From the NCBI GenBank assembly GCA_030770545.1, contig CM061109.1:2666001-2730000 (forward strand): a stretch of 64,000 bases of DNA. The letters are read 5' to 3'. Made by a program: the position numbers and the translations under genes. Positions 11,786 through 23,983 of this stretch are shown here, piece after piece. Each line of letters starts with the position of its first letter. Within the stretch, counting starts at the first letter, position 1. The DNA is from Macropodus opercularis (Eukaryota; Chordata; Actinopteri; Anabantiformes; Osphronemidae). Under the pieces are notes generated by a model. The model made no database searches, had not been told where the DNA came from, and was given only the letters and a program-made list of their open reading frames with translations.

Positions 11786-13824
11786 CCAGGTGAAGTTGTC
11801 TGAAGGGTAGTAAGTAGGTAGTTGAGGTTCCACACCTACTCACTACAGTAGACAGGATGGAAAAACATGCTCAGGCAGATGAGGACATTTTAAGCACCTA
11901 TTGATGCTGATACTTACTTACTTACAGCTTCTTAATCTGTAAAGATATGGTCTCTATCTGTTGTGTTTTTGTTTTTCCACTGAATTCCAGGTGACAGACA
12001 TTTGACTCACAATTCCAGGTGACACACAAGCCTCCTGCAGTGGCAGTTGAGACTGAGATGTCTCTTCCTTTCAATGGGATGTTAATAATCAGGTAAAGAA
12101 GTAGGGCCATCACTGTGGTCCCCTGCCTGGATTTCATTTTTACATCATTGGTGTCAGTACCTGTCAGTATCAAACATCAAGTTCTTCTTATTATAATTGT
12201 GCATTTCTTCATCTGTTGTACATTCGAAGTTGTATTTTTAATGTCATCCATGGCACCAATTTGTTGCTGTGATACTTACTGTTATCCCTAGAAAAGGCCA
12301 CGTCAGCTTTTCAGTTTTATTGTCTTTTTCAGTGATCATTTTCATGCAGTATAAGTTTTAAATTTAGTGTAATTCAATTCATTTTTAGATAAAAAAGTTT
12401 AACTTGACATATTTAAAATGCTGGGACAGAAGCATTTTAACCAAAAAGACATAATCTGAATAGGAATATACGCTACTCCAAAACCTGCAAATGTGTGACA
12501 AACAAGAAAGCAGACACTGGAAGGCTGGTTGTGATTCAACAGGAATATTGTCTTTAATAAACAAACAACTAGCAACTAACAACTAACTATAGTCACTCGC
12601 TATGAGGATAAATACAATAACAATTAGTCTATAAAACAAAATCCTACCTGACTAAGTACAGAGCAAGATGGTCTCTAATAACCAGAATACAAAAGCAAGA
12701 CGCTGACTAACCAGAATTCAACCTGATTAATCAGATACATGAAATGACACCTGTGTTCCATGAACCAGCTACAAAGTCCCAAGAGACATTGCCTCAGCTG
12801 GCTGGAGAACAGAAGTGCCACAGATTGAACCTTCCTAAATGTGCAAACTGCCTGTGTCATAGGTTGATGCACCACCACGCCACCAGAGATGCAGGATTTG
12901 ATTAATTTAGACAGTAAATACAGAATTTTTCTAGACCTTTCAGAAAGTATAAGTACAAACATACAGTTTGCAGTAGTTATTTGTCCACCTGATGCTCAAC
13001 CCCCTGTTCTTCCGCTTCTTTTAATCATAGCTTCATTCTCATCCCACATCCTGTTGGAATCTTCTCTCTCATGCTTATGACTCATTGTCCCACGTAGAAA
13101 CATTTCAAGACTGTGAGGGAGCTTTTACTGCGGGTAAGTTAAAACTTTAAATACTCTCCCCAGAATCCAGGAGTTGGAGCAAAGAGAAATGGATGAAAAA
13201 AAGCCAAATCTGCTAACCCAAGTATAGATGTTGATGGAAGCTTTATAAACCTGTCAGTGATGTATGTTACTGTTTGGTAATAGCAAGCAACACGTATCAT
13301 GTCAAACTGTGCACTTCTACTGAGATCACACCATCTGTCAGTGAAGACTGCCCCCTGATGGGTGAATGTTTTTTTTGTGTGACCTCTTCCCATCCAGGAC
13401 ATGCTGCGTTGGGTTCATCGTCTCCAGCTATCGTGATACCGCACAACAGATCACCTCCACCTGAAACACGGCAGAGCATTGTTTGCCTTCATGATTCAGA
13501 TTCTTCATCGTGCCTTCGATTTTCCATGAAACTGTGTAATGCGTGAGTGTCAGTACATGAGCAGTGTCATGGCAAACTGCAACAATTTCACTTGACTTGA
13601 AAAGACTTGTGGTTTAATATTAGGTGAAATAAACATTTTTCATTTGAATCCAATGCACAAGCCTGTTAATTGTTAATTGCATCATGTCCTGTCTGGTATT
13701 TAGATTAATTATAAATACTCTGTGTAAGACCTGATGTGGTATTTATGGTTCTAGTCTAGTTATGTCATGACAACCAATGACATCAGAGAAACAGCCACAA
13801 CATTAAAAACATCTGCTTATTTTA

Positions 13825-14220
13825 ATGCTAGTTAAAATAACCAATAATAAATTGCTTCAGCGTCAGCCTAAACCGATCCACAGGTGCCAAAACACAGCAA
13901 GTTGTCCAAGAGTAGCAGCTGGTTGTGTAGCTGATACTTGCACATTAACACCACCAGGTGATGTTAGCAGTTCGCCACTGAATCTTGCTTTCACTGCAGA
14001 AAACAGGCAGTGGTGGGAGCTGATCTATTACCTAAACAAGTACGGCTTCATATGCAGATACTTAGAGGTTGGTAGAAGTTTTGTTTTCACTCTCCTCTTA
14101 ACTTTACTACAGTTCAGAAAAACAAAGTGCTCCACATTTATCTCACAGCTGTGTTTAGCTGATATGTTTCGATTTAGGAGTTTACTAGATAAGAAATGTC
14201 ATGCTCATAAAGAGTTTTGA
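13825..14220 (+). CDS. Unrecognised open frame, 131 codons
   Basis: The longest plus-strand frame of the spacer, kept at full length in copy B (41561-41956) with one visible amino acid change (Cys to Ser). I do not recognise it. There is a WWELIYYLNKYGF stretch near the middle and a hydrophobic run afterwards. The copies are too similar for retention to prove selection. It may be an exon extended by chance into an intron (the GTTGG after YLEV is not a good donor), or plain noise. Confidence 0.15.
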   Translation: MLVKITNNKLLQRQPKPIHRCQNTASCPRVAAGCVADTCTLTPPGDVSSSPLNLAFTAENRQWWELIYYLNKYGFICRYLEVGRSFVFTLLLTLLQFRKTKCSTFISQLCLADMFRFRSLLDKKCHAHKEF

Positions 14221-14445
14221 TATATTTTTGACGTATAAAGCTACAAAAACAGCAGATGTGGAGTTTCTCTGCATGTTTTAGATGTTTGGGATTTTTTGTA
14301 GTTCTGCCAGACACTGACTTTCTGTCTGAAACTCGCATTTAAATGTAACTATGTGTAAATAGAGGTAATGCAATAAAAGTAGGTAAAAGTAATTATGAGA
14401 GGTTCATGGTGCAATTCAGGAGAGAAAAGTGAAAATAAGTCACAC

Positions 14446-14447
<2 letters not shown>

Positions 14448-14477
<30 letters not shown>
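14448..14477. repeat. TG dinucleotide microsatellite, copy A
   Basis: About 15 TG units; the copy B counterpart at 42184-42207 has about 12. Confidence 0.95.
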
Positions 14478-14478
<1 letters not shown>

Positions 14479-15111
14479 CCTCAAGGTTTTGAGGATTGTA
14501 AATGATGTGCTTGTTAGAGCAATCAGCTACATGGGCCAGTAGATGGCGCTGAGCGCTAGGGAGGAACATTGAACCCTATAGAGGCCAGTTCTGTAGATTC
14601 AGTAGCAGCCAAGTTGATACCAGTTAAATTGTTTTGCAGTCTTTATGCAAACTGACAACTGCGGCCAGGCAGAAGTTTTATTTGCCTTTTTATTACAGTT
14701 TTATTACAGTGATGGGTGTTATGTATCAATAAAGATATAGCATCCAATTTTAAATATAACGTTTATTTTAATAATAATTTACTCATATTTGAATTGAGAA
14801 ACTTTGGTTACAGTTTTTCATAGTTTTGGTTCAAATAGCTTGTTTTCGTTTTGGAGTTAATTTTTTGAAGACTTATGGCCCAGATTTCTTCCATAGGGTT
14901 ACACATATTTTGAAAAATACATGTGAAAACAAATCAAAGTCGTTCTGTGTCCACGGTGTATTGGTTGATGTTTTCCCATGTAAAGCACAAAAATGGAAAT
15001 GTCTGTTGCTCTTAGCTGGTAGTTTTAACAACACAAGGTGTTGTCTTCTGCACAAGTAAAAAATCATGATATTTAAATTAACTATAATAAAAAAAGTAAC
15101 AATAATAATTT

Positions 15112-15800
15112 CTACTGAGGATGCACAATAGGAAATTCCCTTAAACTGTTTATTTCAAGAATATTTGACGTAGGAGCAGAAAAGGACGTAGAGAGTCTTG
15201 CTAAACCTGAGAGGGTTAGCACAACAAACACAAACAGAACAGAGGGAAACATTCTCCTCCTCCAACAGGTCTTGTCCCCAGACAGGTGTATGTGGAGGTA
15301 CATCAAGGTTGTCAAGAGCAGGGTGACCAGGATGCCCGACTGAGGGCCCATCACCTGCTGCTCCTGGGATATGAAACATTTCTCTTATCACACTTGACAG
15401 AAAGTGAGGACCCTTGTCTGATGATATAGTATCTGGCATTGTCAAATCTGGGAAACACTGCATACAAAAACTTAGCTGCTGCTTTGTGGTCTGGTTCAGC
15501 TGTTGGACAAGCTTCCATCCATCTACTAAACCTGCACTACTACAAACAGGAATCTTTCCCTCTAACTCTTTTGGTAGCTGCACTTGAGAATCAATTGTGC
15601 CACAGCTTCTCCATGCACTACAGGTGAGCCAGCCGCATGGATAAATCCATATGTGACACACTCCATAGCCATATGCACTGTCTGGATAGATTGTGTCTGT
15701 TTGGCCTTAATATCAGCAAGTTGTGCTGAACATGGCTGATCTAAGCTGTACTTTATAAAATGCCCCACATGCTGCATGCCTTCCTGTTTCATACGCACGA
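15112..15800 (-). pseudogene. pol: Retroviral pol remnant: integrase
   Basis: Minus-strand frames at 15562-15798 and 15155-15661 together resemble a retroviral integrase. The clearest block is a PDT-SSDKGPHF stretch, the region around the second catalytic Asp, in which the Asn usual in SDNG is Lys. Stops and frame changes break it, the N-terminal zinc-binding region is not clear, and no third catalytic Glu could be placed. It lies downstream of the reverse transcriptase thumb remnant on the same strand, the normal pol order. It is decayed and non-functional. Confidence 0.6.
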
Positions 15801-16166
15801 CTCATCCACAAACAAAATTAATCTGATGGAATCGGTTGGTTGTACAAATTCTCTCATACTTGCATGAATGTGTGTGTTTCTTGTGTGCAGTCGTGTGGGA
15901 TTTATTGTGTTGCACTGCTGCACAGTTTGTTCTTGTCCTGATAGTAACACTTCATAACCAGTCCTTCTGGCCTGTGTAACAACAAATCAAGGACTAGTTA
16001 GCATAGCATGCAGTTGGTGAGATACATACAATGTCACAGGGTGTCCCACTGTTAGAACTGATGCTTACTTATGGGTAAATGCTGCTGCTGCTGCCAATCT
16101 CTGGCAGCAGGGAGTCAGTCCCTCCTCAGTGTTATCAAGCTTAGTGCTGTAACAGGCTATGGGCTG

Positions 16167-16531
16167 TAAATGTCCTGGAGGGAGGGGAGAGAGACTCCAA
16201 CGATCTTCTCAGCTGCTCTCACTATGCGTTGTAGTGTCTTACGGCAGGAGGCGTTGCAGGCTCCGTACCACACAGTGATGCAGCTGGACAGAATGCTCTC
16301 TATGGTGCCTCTGTAGAAGGTGTACATGATGAGGGCGGGGGCTCTAGCTCTTCTCAGTTTGCGCTGTTGTGCTTTCTTGGCCAGTGCTGTGGTGTTGTTG
16401 GTCCAGGAGAGGGTCTCTGTGATGTGAACACCCAGGAACTTGGTGCTGTTCACTCTCAGGGCAGACGGCTTACTTCGCTCCTGTAGTTTGTCTCATCTCT
16501 GTTACTGATGAGAGACCTACCACAGTTGTGT
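16167..16531 (-). mobile_element. LINE fragment replacing part of pol (copy A only)
   Basis: The minus strand encodes FADDTT (motif C of a LINE reverse transcriptase), then after an internal deletion FLGVHITETLSW, FYRGTIESILSSC and RAAEKIVGVSLPSLQDIY, the usual C-terminal part of a fish LINE. Copy B has 240 bp of retroviral RNase H/linker sequence at the same place (about 43911-44151), so the insertion removed host sequence. The C-terminal frame is open from 16453 to 16157. Confidence 0.65.
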
Positions 16532-16770
16532 CGTCCGCAAAACCAGCCATCCCCAAAAATGACTTCTGACTTCTAACTTCTGTCCCAGAGTTAGTGGTTG
16601 GGGAGCTTTTATAACAGCTTCTACCTGAGACGGTGCTATAAGCCTCTTTCCACCACTAAGCTGCCGTCCCAACGACTCTTCAGTTTTCTGACAGAACTGC
16701 AGCTTGCTTTTACTGAGCTTATGACGTCCAGCTGCTAAGGCCTTAAATACTGCAGTTGAGTCTTTCACAC
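16532..16770 (-). pseudogene. pol: Retroviral pol remnant: reverse transcriptase thumb
   Basis: Minus-strand KLSKSKLQFCQKT, then a SLGRQLSGGKR block, is the RT region following the catalytic YxDD (which is not present). A short repeat (ACTTCT) expansion near 16560 shifts the frame relative to copy B. The remnant stops at the LINE fragment at 16531. Confidence 0.65.
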
Positions 16771-17099
16771 TGCTTTTTACTTTTTGAGCAGATCAAAATG
16801 CCATCATAGACCACATACATCAGTGTTGTGGATTGAATATCTAGATGATGAAGATCACAGTATACCAGCCCATTCCTGGAGGAATGTTGGACAGCAGTGT
16901 GTGTGGGTCTGGTACAGTAAGATGTTATTCCTGTACTATTGCATTAATGAGTGTTGATCTAACCTCTAGTCATTGATGTTTGGTTTTCTTTGGGAAAGAT
17001 TGGGGTGTTGCACATACTCCTAGTTTTGATCATTACTCCCTTGGTCCATTAATCCTCGTGTGGTAGGTTGTATTCTTTCTGTTGCATCTCTTAACCCTA

Positions 17100-18290
17100 T
17101 GATGAGAGCGACGTGTGGTGCTGAGCCTGGAACTTGAATCCATCCTTGATGTTCCTAGTCCGTGGACTCTGATCGCCATCACGCATCATGGTGCAGTAGA
17201 AAGAAAGAGTTGGTTCTTGAGCTTTCTCGGTTCTCCTAGTCAGCTCCATCAGCTAAAGCTGGAAGACGGTTCACCAGTCCTGTCATATCCATGAAATTCC
17301 ACGGCACATATCTGTGCTGCTGTTGGGCTGCTTTACTCAGCAGTGGAGCCATATAGCTCAGTGCTGCTCATACACAATCTGTTTCTCTCCTCTCAGATCT
17401 GTACATTGTAATGTCTGCTCATCTTTGTCCCTTATCTCCTAGTGATAAATCTGGATATCCTGGAGTTATATTTCTTGTCTGCTCTTTGGTCCTTTCCCTA
17501 ACTGCGGGTTTGTGGGCACTGGGGAGTATCATCATTCCTGTGTGTGCTCTATCTGTCGTGTTCTTCTGCATCTCAAGGGTGAAAGCTCAGTGAACGTGAC
17601 CTGCTAGTTCTCTATCTGACAACAGTGTAAATTGTTCACGTTGCTACATGTAAACATGTGGTGGCGGCTGCGTGTCTGTTTCTAGTCCTGTTGGCTTTGT
17701 GTCATTTTCTTCACTTTTGAGCTGACATTTCTTTGCTCCTTCCATTTTAAAATGGAAGGAGCAACCACCACCTGCAGCTGGACGCAAAAGGCTCAACATA
17801 AGCCTCTGATGCGGGCAAAGTGTCTCAACTAAGTAAGTTAGGGGCTTTTTTCTTGTTCAAAATTAGGTTTGGCCACGTCAGGAGTTCAGACCTGAGTGGC
17901 CCACAGAATGTTTAGGTGTTTTATGTGTCAGAATGTGTGATGTTTGCATCATTGAGTGGGGCTTCAACTGGATCTGCTTGAGTAGTATTCAGAGGAAGTG
18001 ATGCAGGTTGCATATTATCACAAAACCAGTCCACACAGGATGAATAAGTGTCCTGCTGATGTTGGGAATGTCCATATGCATGTGATTGTATATGATACCG
18101 TGTATGGTGGGAATATTTGCAATAATTGTCTCGTCTCATCATCTATGGCTGTGTATTTGGCAAAAGCTTGTACGAGGCTGATGAGTGGATCTAAACAGGG
18201 ACAGTGTCGTGTTTCTAGCTGGAATATTGAATGGCAGTTAGCAGGGGGTCCTTGTATAGTTAAAAACTTGTGAGAACGTTGGCCATACAA
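17100..18290 (-). pseudogene. gag: Probable retroviral gag remnant
   Basis: Upstream of pol on the same strand. A minus-strand PWNFMDMTGLVNRLP block near 17215-17310 resembles the capsid region of fish retroviral gag. Further upstream frames (18018-18290, 17921-18142) include a FPPYT sequence that could be late-domain-like. Frames are broken by stops, and no zinc knuckle or protease was found. Assignment rests mainly on position and one block. Confidence 0.4.
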
Positions 18291-18329
18291 CCTGGTCTTG
18301 TGCCACTGGAACTGTTTGAAGAGACAGCA

Positions 18330-19213
18330 TTGTCAGATTATACACTAAAATAAAATTTACTAATTTGTAGGATTTACTTGATTAAATCCTCGTAACAATG
18401 TGCGCTTATGCTTTGTAAGTACATTTTACTGCCAAAATATTAAGTACAGCTTACCTGCCAGAATAAAGTTAAATGTACTTGCTACTAATCTTAACACAAT
18501 TGAAAAGGCAAATTAAATATTACCTAATTTTACTTAAGTAATGATTTACTTTTATTAAAATCACTTATTTTTTTCCACAGGCTCCTCATGAGCAAGAAAA
18601 TATTAAGTAAATCTTGTTCTAATAGTTGAGTACATTTTATTATATTGTTTTTTAATTGACTGTTAAATTTATTTACTTGTATGATGTTGTTTTACTCACT
18701 ATAGTTATGTAAATGTTACCAAATGTACTACATTGCAAAATCAATCTTTATTTTTTCATAAACATTGATCACAAATCACAAAATAGAATATAATTAAACA
18801 TTGTATTTTCTAAACAGGGTTCATTTCAAGACACAGATACAAAGATTTTCAGTAGCCAAAGCAAGTTTTAATTTGCTGTATTCTAAAATAAAGAATAACT
18901 TAAATCTACCCTGAGCGTTTTACTGTTCTGTGATGCAAAATAACAGAGGCTAAGGCTAATTTTGCATGTCAAAATAAAATAATAAAACAGAAAGAAATGC
19001 CACAAATGTACAAAATAAAAGTTCATGTTAAGCTAAATCCAGCCACCAACATTACCACCACTACTCAAAGTTTTGATCTAGAATAGCCTTACCTTAAAAG
19101 CATTAACAGTTACAGATAAAATGTTAGCATGGCCACAAACATCAATCACAGAAACTAAAATTCACCTAAAAGACAAACGTTGACAGTACTGTTGAACAGT
19201 TCAGTACTGTCAT
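18330..19213. other. AT-rich tract, likely 3' region of the SAMD3-like repeat gene
   Basis: Many TACTTA/TAAGTA and AATAAA-like motifs. It follows the final exon of the SAMD3-like pseudogene on the minus strand and recurs in copy B at 45770-46662 (with about 14 extra bp near 46287). No coding potential. Confidence 0.35.
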
Positions 19214-21770
19214 TTAAGTTAACAGCTTAAGCTTAAGAGCTTGTACTTTTGGAGAAAGTTTAATCATGTCCAGTTCCAGAAAAAGTTTCTGAAACACCTC
19301 AAAGGTATAACGCAGTACAGGGGGGTAGGCAAGGTTGAGGGTATAAATCAGCCCCATAAGTAGTGAACAAGCTGTAGCAGTGCTGCTGCATCCTGTAAGC
19401 ATCTCCTCGCCTTCCAGAATTATTGATACGTCCACTGGATCCTCTCCATCTCCTCTATGGACGACCAGGATCCTAAGGATGTGGTGAGAGGCATCGCTGC
19501 GTCTGTCCTCCTGCATACAAAATACCACAAATTAAGTCTTATATTGATAAGTAACTTAGTTGATAATGCATAATGAACAAGGAAAACACCTGTACATTAC
19601 CAGTGAATCAGTCTTAAATCATGGGACAAGCTAGATCCACAACACAAACTGTAGCCCTTGCAAAAATGTGGATTTAATGTTGCTCTCAGCTACAGACTGT
19701 GCCTCTTGCCAGTTTAATGTAGCCTAGGAAAATCTACGACTTGATAAATCCAGATTACAATGAAAGTGTCATTGGGCCAGACATTGAATCTCCAAGATGC
19801 CCCCCGGTGTGTCAACCCAACCTGATTGTGAGTGTTTGTGTGTGCAAATGGTTGAATCTGAAGCAGTGGTAAATACCAGTAAATACCAGTAAATATCAGT
19901 AAGGAAGAAATGAGGAGGATCGTCCTCATTTCGAGTAAACAATGTGGCTCGTTTTGTTTCAGGGACCGGATGATTTGGTTACTTGCTCCTGGTTGTGTTG
20001 ATCACGGAGCAGGACTGGACCCTGGCAGACGATCCAAACGAATGAGGGGAAAAGAACAGGAACATTTTCATGCATTACCGTGCAATCTTCAAAAAGCTCC
20101 TCTTCTTTCTCACCAAAATATAATATAAGGCTGCGGATAACAGCGTCACGTCTCATCTGACTGCTTTGCATCTGTTGAAAGAACCACAGTGGATCATTAC
20201 TCATACAGAAGAAAATTCAAAATCAAACAGAGCAGCAATTCAAGCAAATAGAAAAATGGAATATATAGAGACAGACAGAAGCTACCACATTCAGGACATA
20301 CCCCACTCAGCCTGTCCAAGAAGGGCCTCAACTTGGTCCCAAAACACCTCCCTTGGCTTTCATCAGGGCAGTAAGTTTTGGTGTATACTTATCTAGGTTG
20401 TACATGAAGGTCTGCTCCAGAGATATTGTGGTTATTCTCCTGAAAAAACAGAATGTACAACTTTAGAAAATGGGCTAATGGTCGAGAGCTAAAGTACAAT
20501 TTATGACATGGATATAAACTATTTACAATCATCAACTCCAAATAAAGATTATTAATTTGGATTTAACTTAACTGACTTTAACAGGAATGTGCTTTACTGT
20601 ATATACTGAACTGTAATATCAAATAATGTTAGTTCTCACGAAAGCACATAATATTTTTATAATTTTAAAGATTCACCTACCCCACTTTCACAAAACAAAG
20701 CAGGCCACCTCTCTTTGAAGTCATCAGCAGCTGGACTTCCACTTACGACTTCGAACCTTCTATAAGAGAATGTCTTTGACATTTTCTCTTGAATCACCTT
20801 TGTGTTGTTCTTCTTCTTAACCTCATTAAGAAGGTCATGTCTCTCCATTTCCAGACTCTCAGCTGTTTCTCCACTTGGATGTGGAGGTAGATAGTTCACT
20901 TCTGCTCTTTTTGGCCTCTTGCAATTTTGTGCAGGTTTTTTTCACCAGGAGTTTTCCTTTTCAAGGAGTTTATGTCAAGCTCAGGACAAGGTACATCACG
21001 TCTTCTCATTTTAAAGCGGTAATTAGCCGTCTTTTATTTAAGACGTTGCTGCCACCCATACATGCCTGAAACTGAGGATCCAGGCTCTTTTAGGCAGGGA
21101 TGTTTTTTAATCAAAGCTTCTGTAACTGCCTGTATTTGAAGTCCGGTGGGACAAGCAGTGTAGTTGAATATTACTTCAGCAAGTTTCTCAAGTATGAGTC
21201 ATGAGTTCAAACTTGGATTCTGAAGAAGTGAGCCATCACATTCATAAACCTTATTTCCTTCTTGAAGGAGGATTTCAACATCAAATGAAAAAGTGGGTAT
21301 CGCAAAATTATGTGGCCAGGGGTGGGATCGATACTCTGGGGGCTGAATGAGATGAAGTGACTGTGGAACAACCTGTGGAACAACAACAACAAGTGTCAGA
21401 TGAAGTGACTGAGGAACTGTCATCCTGGAAAGACTGAGCCACTGACGCAGGAGAGGAACACGCAGCCTCATTCATGGGAGTCAGTGTAATGACAGAAGGT
21501 TCTGTTTGCACTAGCTTGATTGTGTCTTTGTCTTTCAATAGATCTGTTGACATTAGTGTAAAAACTGGTCATCAAAATCTTTGTCCATATACATCATAGT
21601 ATAATCCCCTTGAAGTTGAAAATGAGCCTGTGCGGCTGCCAAAACTTCGTCCGCAGTGTTGAGGATTCCATTTGGAAGGGTGAGCTTGTGAATTTCAGTC
21701 TCTTCAAGTATAACACGTAGCTGAGTGACAGACATCATTAGATCTTTGGGCAAGCAGAACTGCAAAAGAC
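19214..21770 (-). pseudogene. SAMD3-like teleost repeat gene, decayed, copy A
   Basis: Exon-like minus-strand blocks in order: 21553-21765 (LRVILEETEIHKLTLPNGI), 21199-21553 (acidic Ser/Thr-rich, then HPWPHNFAIPTFSFDVEILL), about 20683-21180 (EALIK, NYLPPHPSGETAESLE and SYRRFEVV), about 20300-20437 (RITTISLEQTF after a TTTTTTCAG acceptor), 19959-20204, and 19214-19528 (LLMGLIYTLNLAYPPVLRYT, then FEVFQKLF). This order matches the multicopy fish proteins usually labelled sterile alpha motif domain-containing protein 3-like. Stops and frameshifts interrupt several blocks, so it is non-functional. Function of the family is unknown to me. Confidence 0.6.
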
Positions 21771-22227
21771 TAAAAGTGGAAATTAACAGGAATCAATTAT
21801 ACTATGTCAAATAATGTATTTCAGAGTCAGAGTAGGTCGAGATGTTGTGGAATTTAACAACAAAACATGAAAGAAAATTTGAAGGAGTAACATTTATAAA
21901 CTGGATTTTTAAATGGACAGAAGAACACTGTTGAAGAACTGGTGCAGTCAAACTGAGGAAAACACCAAAGACCTGATTCCACCTCTTATTAATACATGTC
22001 CTACAAAGGCCTATGATTTAAGCAGGGTTTAAATTGATTAGAAGTCTTCAATACAAATAGCACTTTATCTAGATGAATTTCAATTCTGAGTCCTGATAAC
22101 GTGTCACACAACAACAATTCACAAGATGATTGTGAATTGATTCTTTACCTAGTTTGTCAAGTAGATGTGGTGTTTCAGAGAAACCATTCGACAGCCTTCC
22201 GTTGAATAGGCAGACAGTGGCTTTATG

Positions 22228-22960
22228 TCAGTGAGTTGTGACTGTGCCAGTGTCCTCCAACTTGAAGCATCTAAGATGCTCACAGTACCATGCACTTTGC
22301 AATCTGTCTACAAACACCAAGTTGTCATGAACAATGGTGATTTGCAGTATTTCAGCAAAGTCGGGCAACCCACCAGTGGAGCCATATATCAACATCATGC
22401 CAATGCTGTAACAGGTCCCCTGATATTCAGCCTTATTTGTCAAATGAACAACTGTCTCTCCAGGACATTTCTGCAATACAAATTCTTGAATGTTCTTATT
22501 TACAACCTCTAATGGAATTCTTGACTCTTCTTAAAGAAGTGGTGCTTGGCTTCAAACCTCATTGTCCATAAGAACACTAGTGGGCCAAATGCTTTAATGA
22601 GCTGCGGGTAATGCTCGACAAAATGATGCTTGGGAATCAATTTCCCTTCTGGGAAAACAATGTTAAATCTGTGTGGACCTATCTAGGTGACCTATGCTTT
22701 CATCAGTGTGGATGGGTGACATAACCAACTCAACAGCATCTTTGAGTGTCATTAACAACTGCCATGCCTGATTCAACCTTTGAGGAATTGCACACTGCCT
22801 TTTAACTCCATGGCTATGGGTACTACTTGCCAAGGCTGCTTCAACATCCAACTGGTGTTGCTGTTTTGATCTACCAGGGAATGCCCCTGTCCTGATATGG
22901 GGCCGCTCTCCAACACAAAATCTGCAAACATATGAACCACTGAAACTGTCAACAAACCCA
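22228..22960 (-). pseudogene. KHHF-type teleost repeat protein, decayed, copy A
   Basis: Minus-strand blocks: 22663-22851 (QAWQLLMTLKDAVELVMSPI, then HTDESI), 22520-22670 (PKHHFVEHYPQLIKAFGPL, then WTMRFEAKHHFFKK), 22228-22476 (GMMLIYGSTGGLPDFAEILQ, then WYCEHLRCF). I recognise this as a very common long fish ORF of unknown function that often lies next to SAMD3-like copies. A frame break at about 22680 and another near 22500 disrupt it. It could belong to one mobile unit with the SAMD3-like gene; termini were not identified. Confidence 0.5.
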
Positions 22961-23183
22961 GCTAATGAGTGTTCAGCAAGGCTATCAGCAACAACAGAGG
23001 TGGCAGAGTGACTGTGTTAAAGATAACAGTATTACATAGAATGATTGAAAAAGGGAAAATAGTGACCGTGACTGCGAGAAGCCTGGGAAAATATTTTGTC
23101 TAGTGGGCAGATACCATATCAGATCAGGAAGTTACAATAAAACACAAATAAGGTAGTGCTATGAAAGTGTGCGTGACAGACTC

Positions 23184-23201
23184 TGTGTGTGTGTGTGTGT
23201 G
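23184..23201. repeat. GT microsatellite, copy A
   Basis: About 9 GT units; expanded to about 25 units at the orthologous place in copy B (50045-50095). Confidence 0.9.
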
Positions 23202-23794
23202 CAGGTTTAACATTGCATGAAGCTTTGCTTTAGTGACTAATAGTAACTAATTGATAAGAGATCCCATGAAAATCAGATCATTAGTTTACACTTAAGTGAA
23301 CACATGGAACCAGCGTCTACCATCATGGAGGAGGGGGCCCCCTAAGCGACACTGCTGATTCCTTCAGCAGGACGAGTAGCCAAACTGCAGTTCATTCTGA
23401 GCAGGAGGTCTCCCTCCCAGCTCACGTACACAATAAAACCTGAGCTCATGACATAAAGACCCGACTGACTGACTGAAACAAGGTTTGACAGACTGACCAT
23501 GAGAAATGTCTGATGTTTTACGTTGATGTTGTTGTTATATAATGTAATAATAATTTACCATCTTAGCTCAATCTTAAACCCAAGCAAAGGAGGAGCTGGT
23601 TGTTATTGGTGACAGGTTCAGCTGTTCCAGACTGAATGTGGTGTTTTTGTTATCTATCTTTTCTCAGCTATCTGCTCTCAGGTTAAAGCTGCAGTAACAG
23701 TCCAGGCGCAGGACTGATCGGGACACAGAGGATTCTCATCCAGGATCATGTAGAGGAAAGGATAAAGGATAAAAAGTGAAATAAAAATAGATTA

Positions 23795-23972
23795 AATTTT
23801 CAATTCAATTCAAATCAACTTTATTTATATAGCACCAATCCACTACATCAGTTATCTCAAGGCACTTTACAAGTAAGATTTGAGACCTTACACAACTAGA
23901 CCCAACAAATCCCACATAGAACAAGCTTTTAATTGTAGCCAATCAATAAATTGTACATTTTAATAGCAACAG
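23795..23972 (-). mobile_element. L2 3' end, truncated, copy A
   Basis: TTTATTTATATAGCACCAAT followed by the CTCAAGGCACTTTACAAGTA block is the reverse complement of the L2 3' end also seen at 35280-35398 and 37213-37380. It is cut at about 23972 and joined within a few bases to the piggyBac 5' end. Confidence 0.7.
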
Positions 23973-23983
23973 TGTAGAGGAAA

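Larger units (their letters stand above)
3826..12380 (-). repeat. Left inverted arm, counterpart of 25871-34778
   Basis: Segments here appear in reverse order and orientation relative to the right arm: LTR-element array (3826-5250 and 7170-9782), leader copies (9770-9990, 10437-10590), a CpG-bearing promoter-like block (10437-10962), then unique arm sequence to about 12380. The inner edge near 12380 corresponds to the TTAA of the piggyBac at 25870. The arm is interrupted by a GC-rich insertion (5273-7168) and a solo LTR (11323-11785), and lacks the roughly 2-kb block present in both right arms. Confidence 0.8.
12381..15099. other. Spacer without recognised gene, copy A
   Basis: Apart from the open frame 13825-14220 and a TG microsatellite, no domain, known repeat or RNA gene was recognised. 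Small frames at 12675-12962, 13139-13402 and 14826-15059 are conserved in copy B, but that only reflects the recent duplication. A CAGTAGATGGCGCTG motif (about 14536) is common in fish dispersed repeats. Confidence 0.4.
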
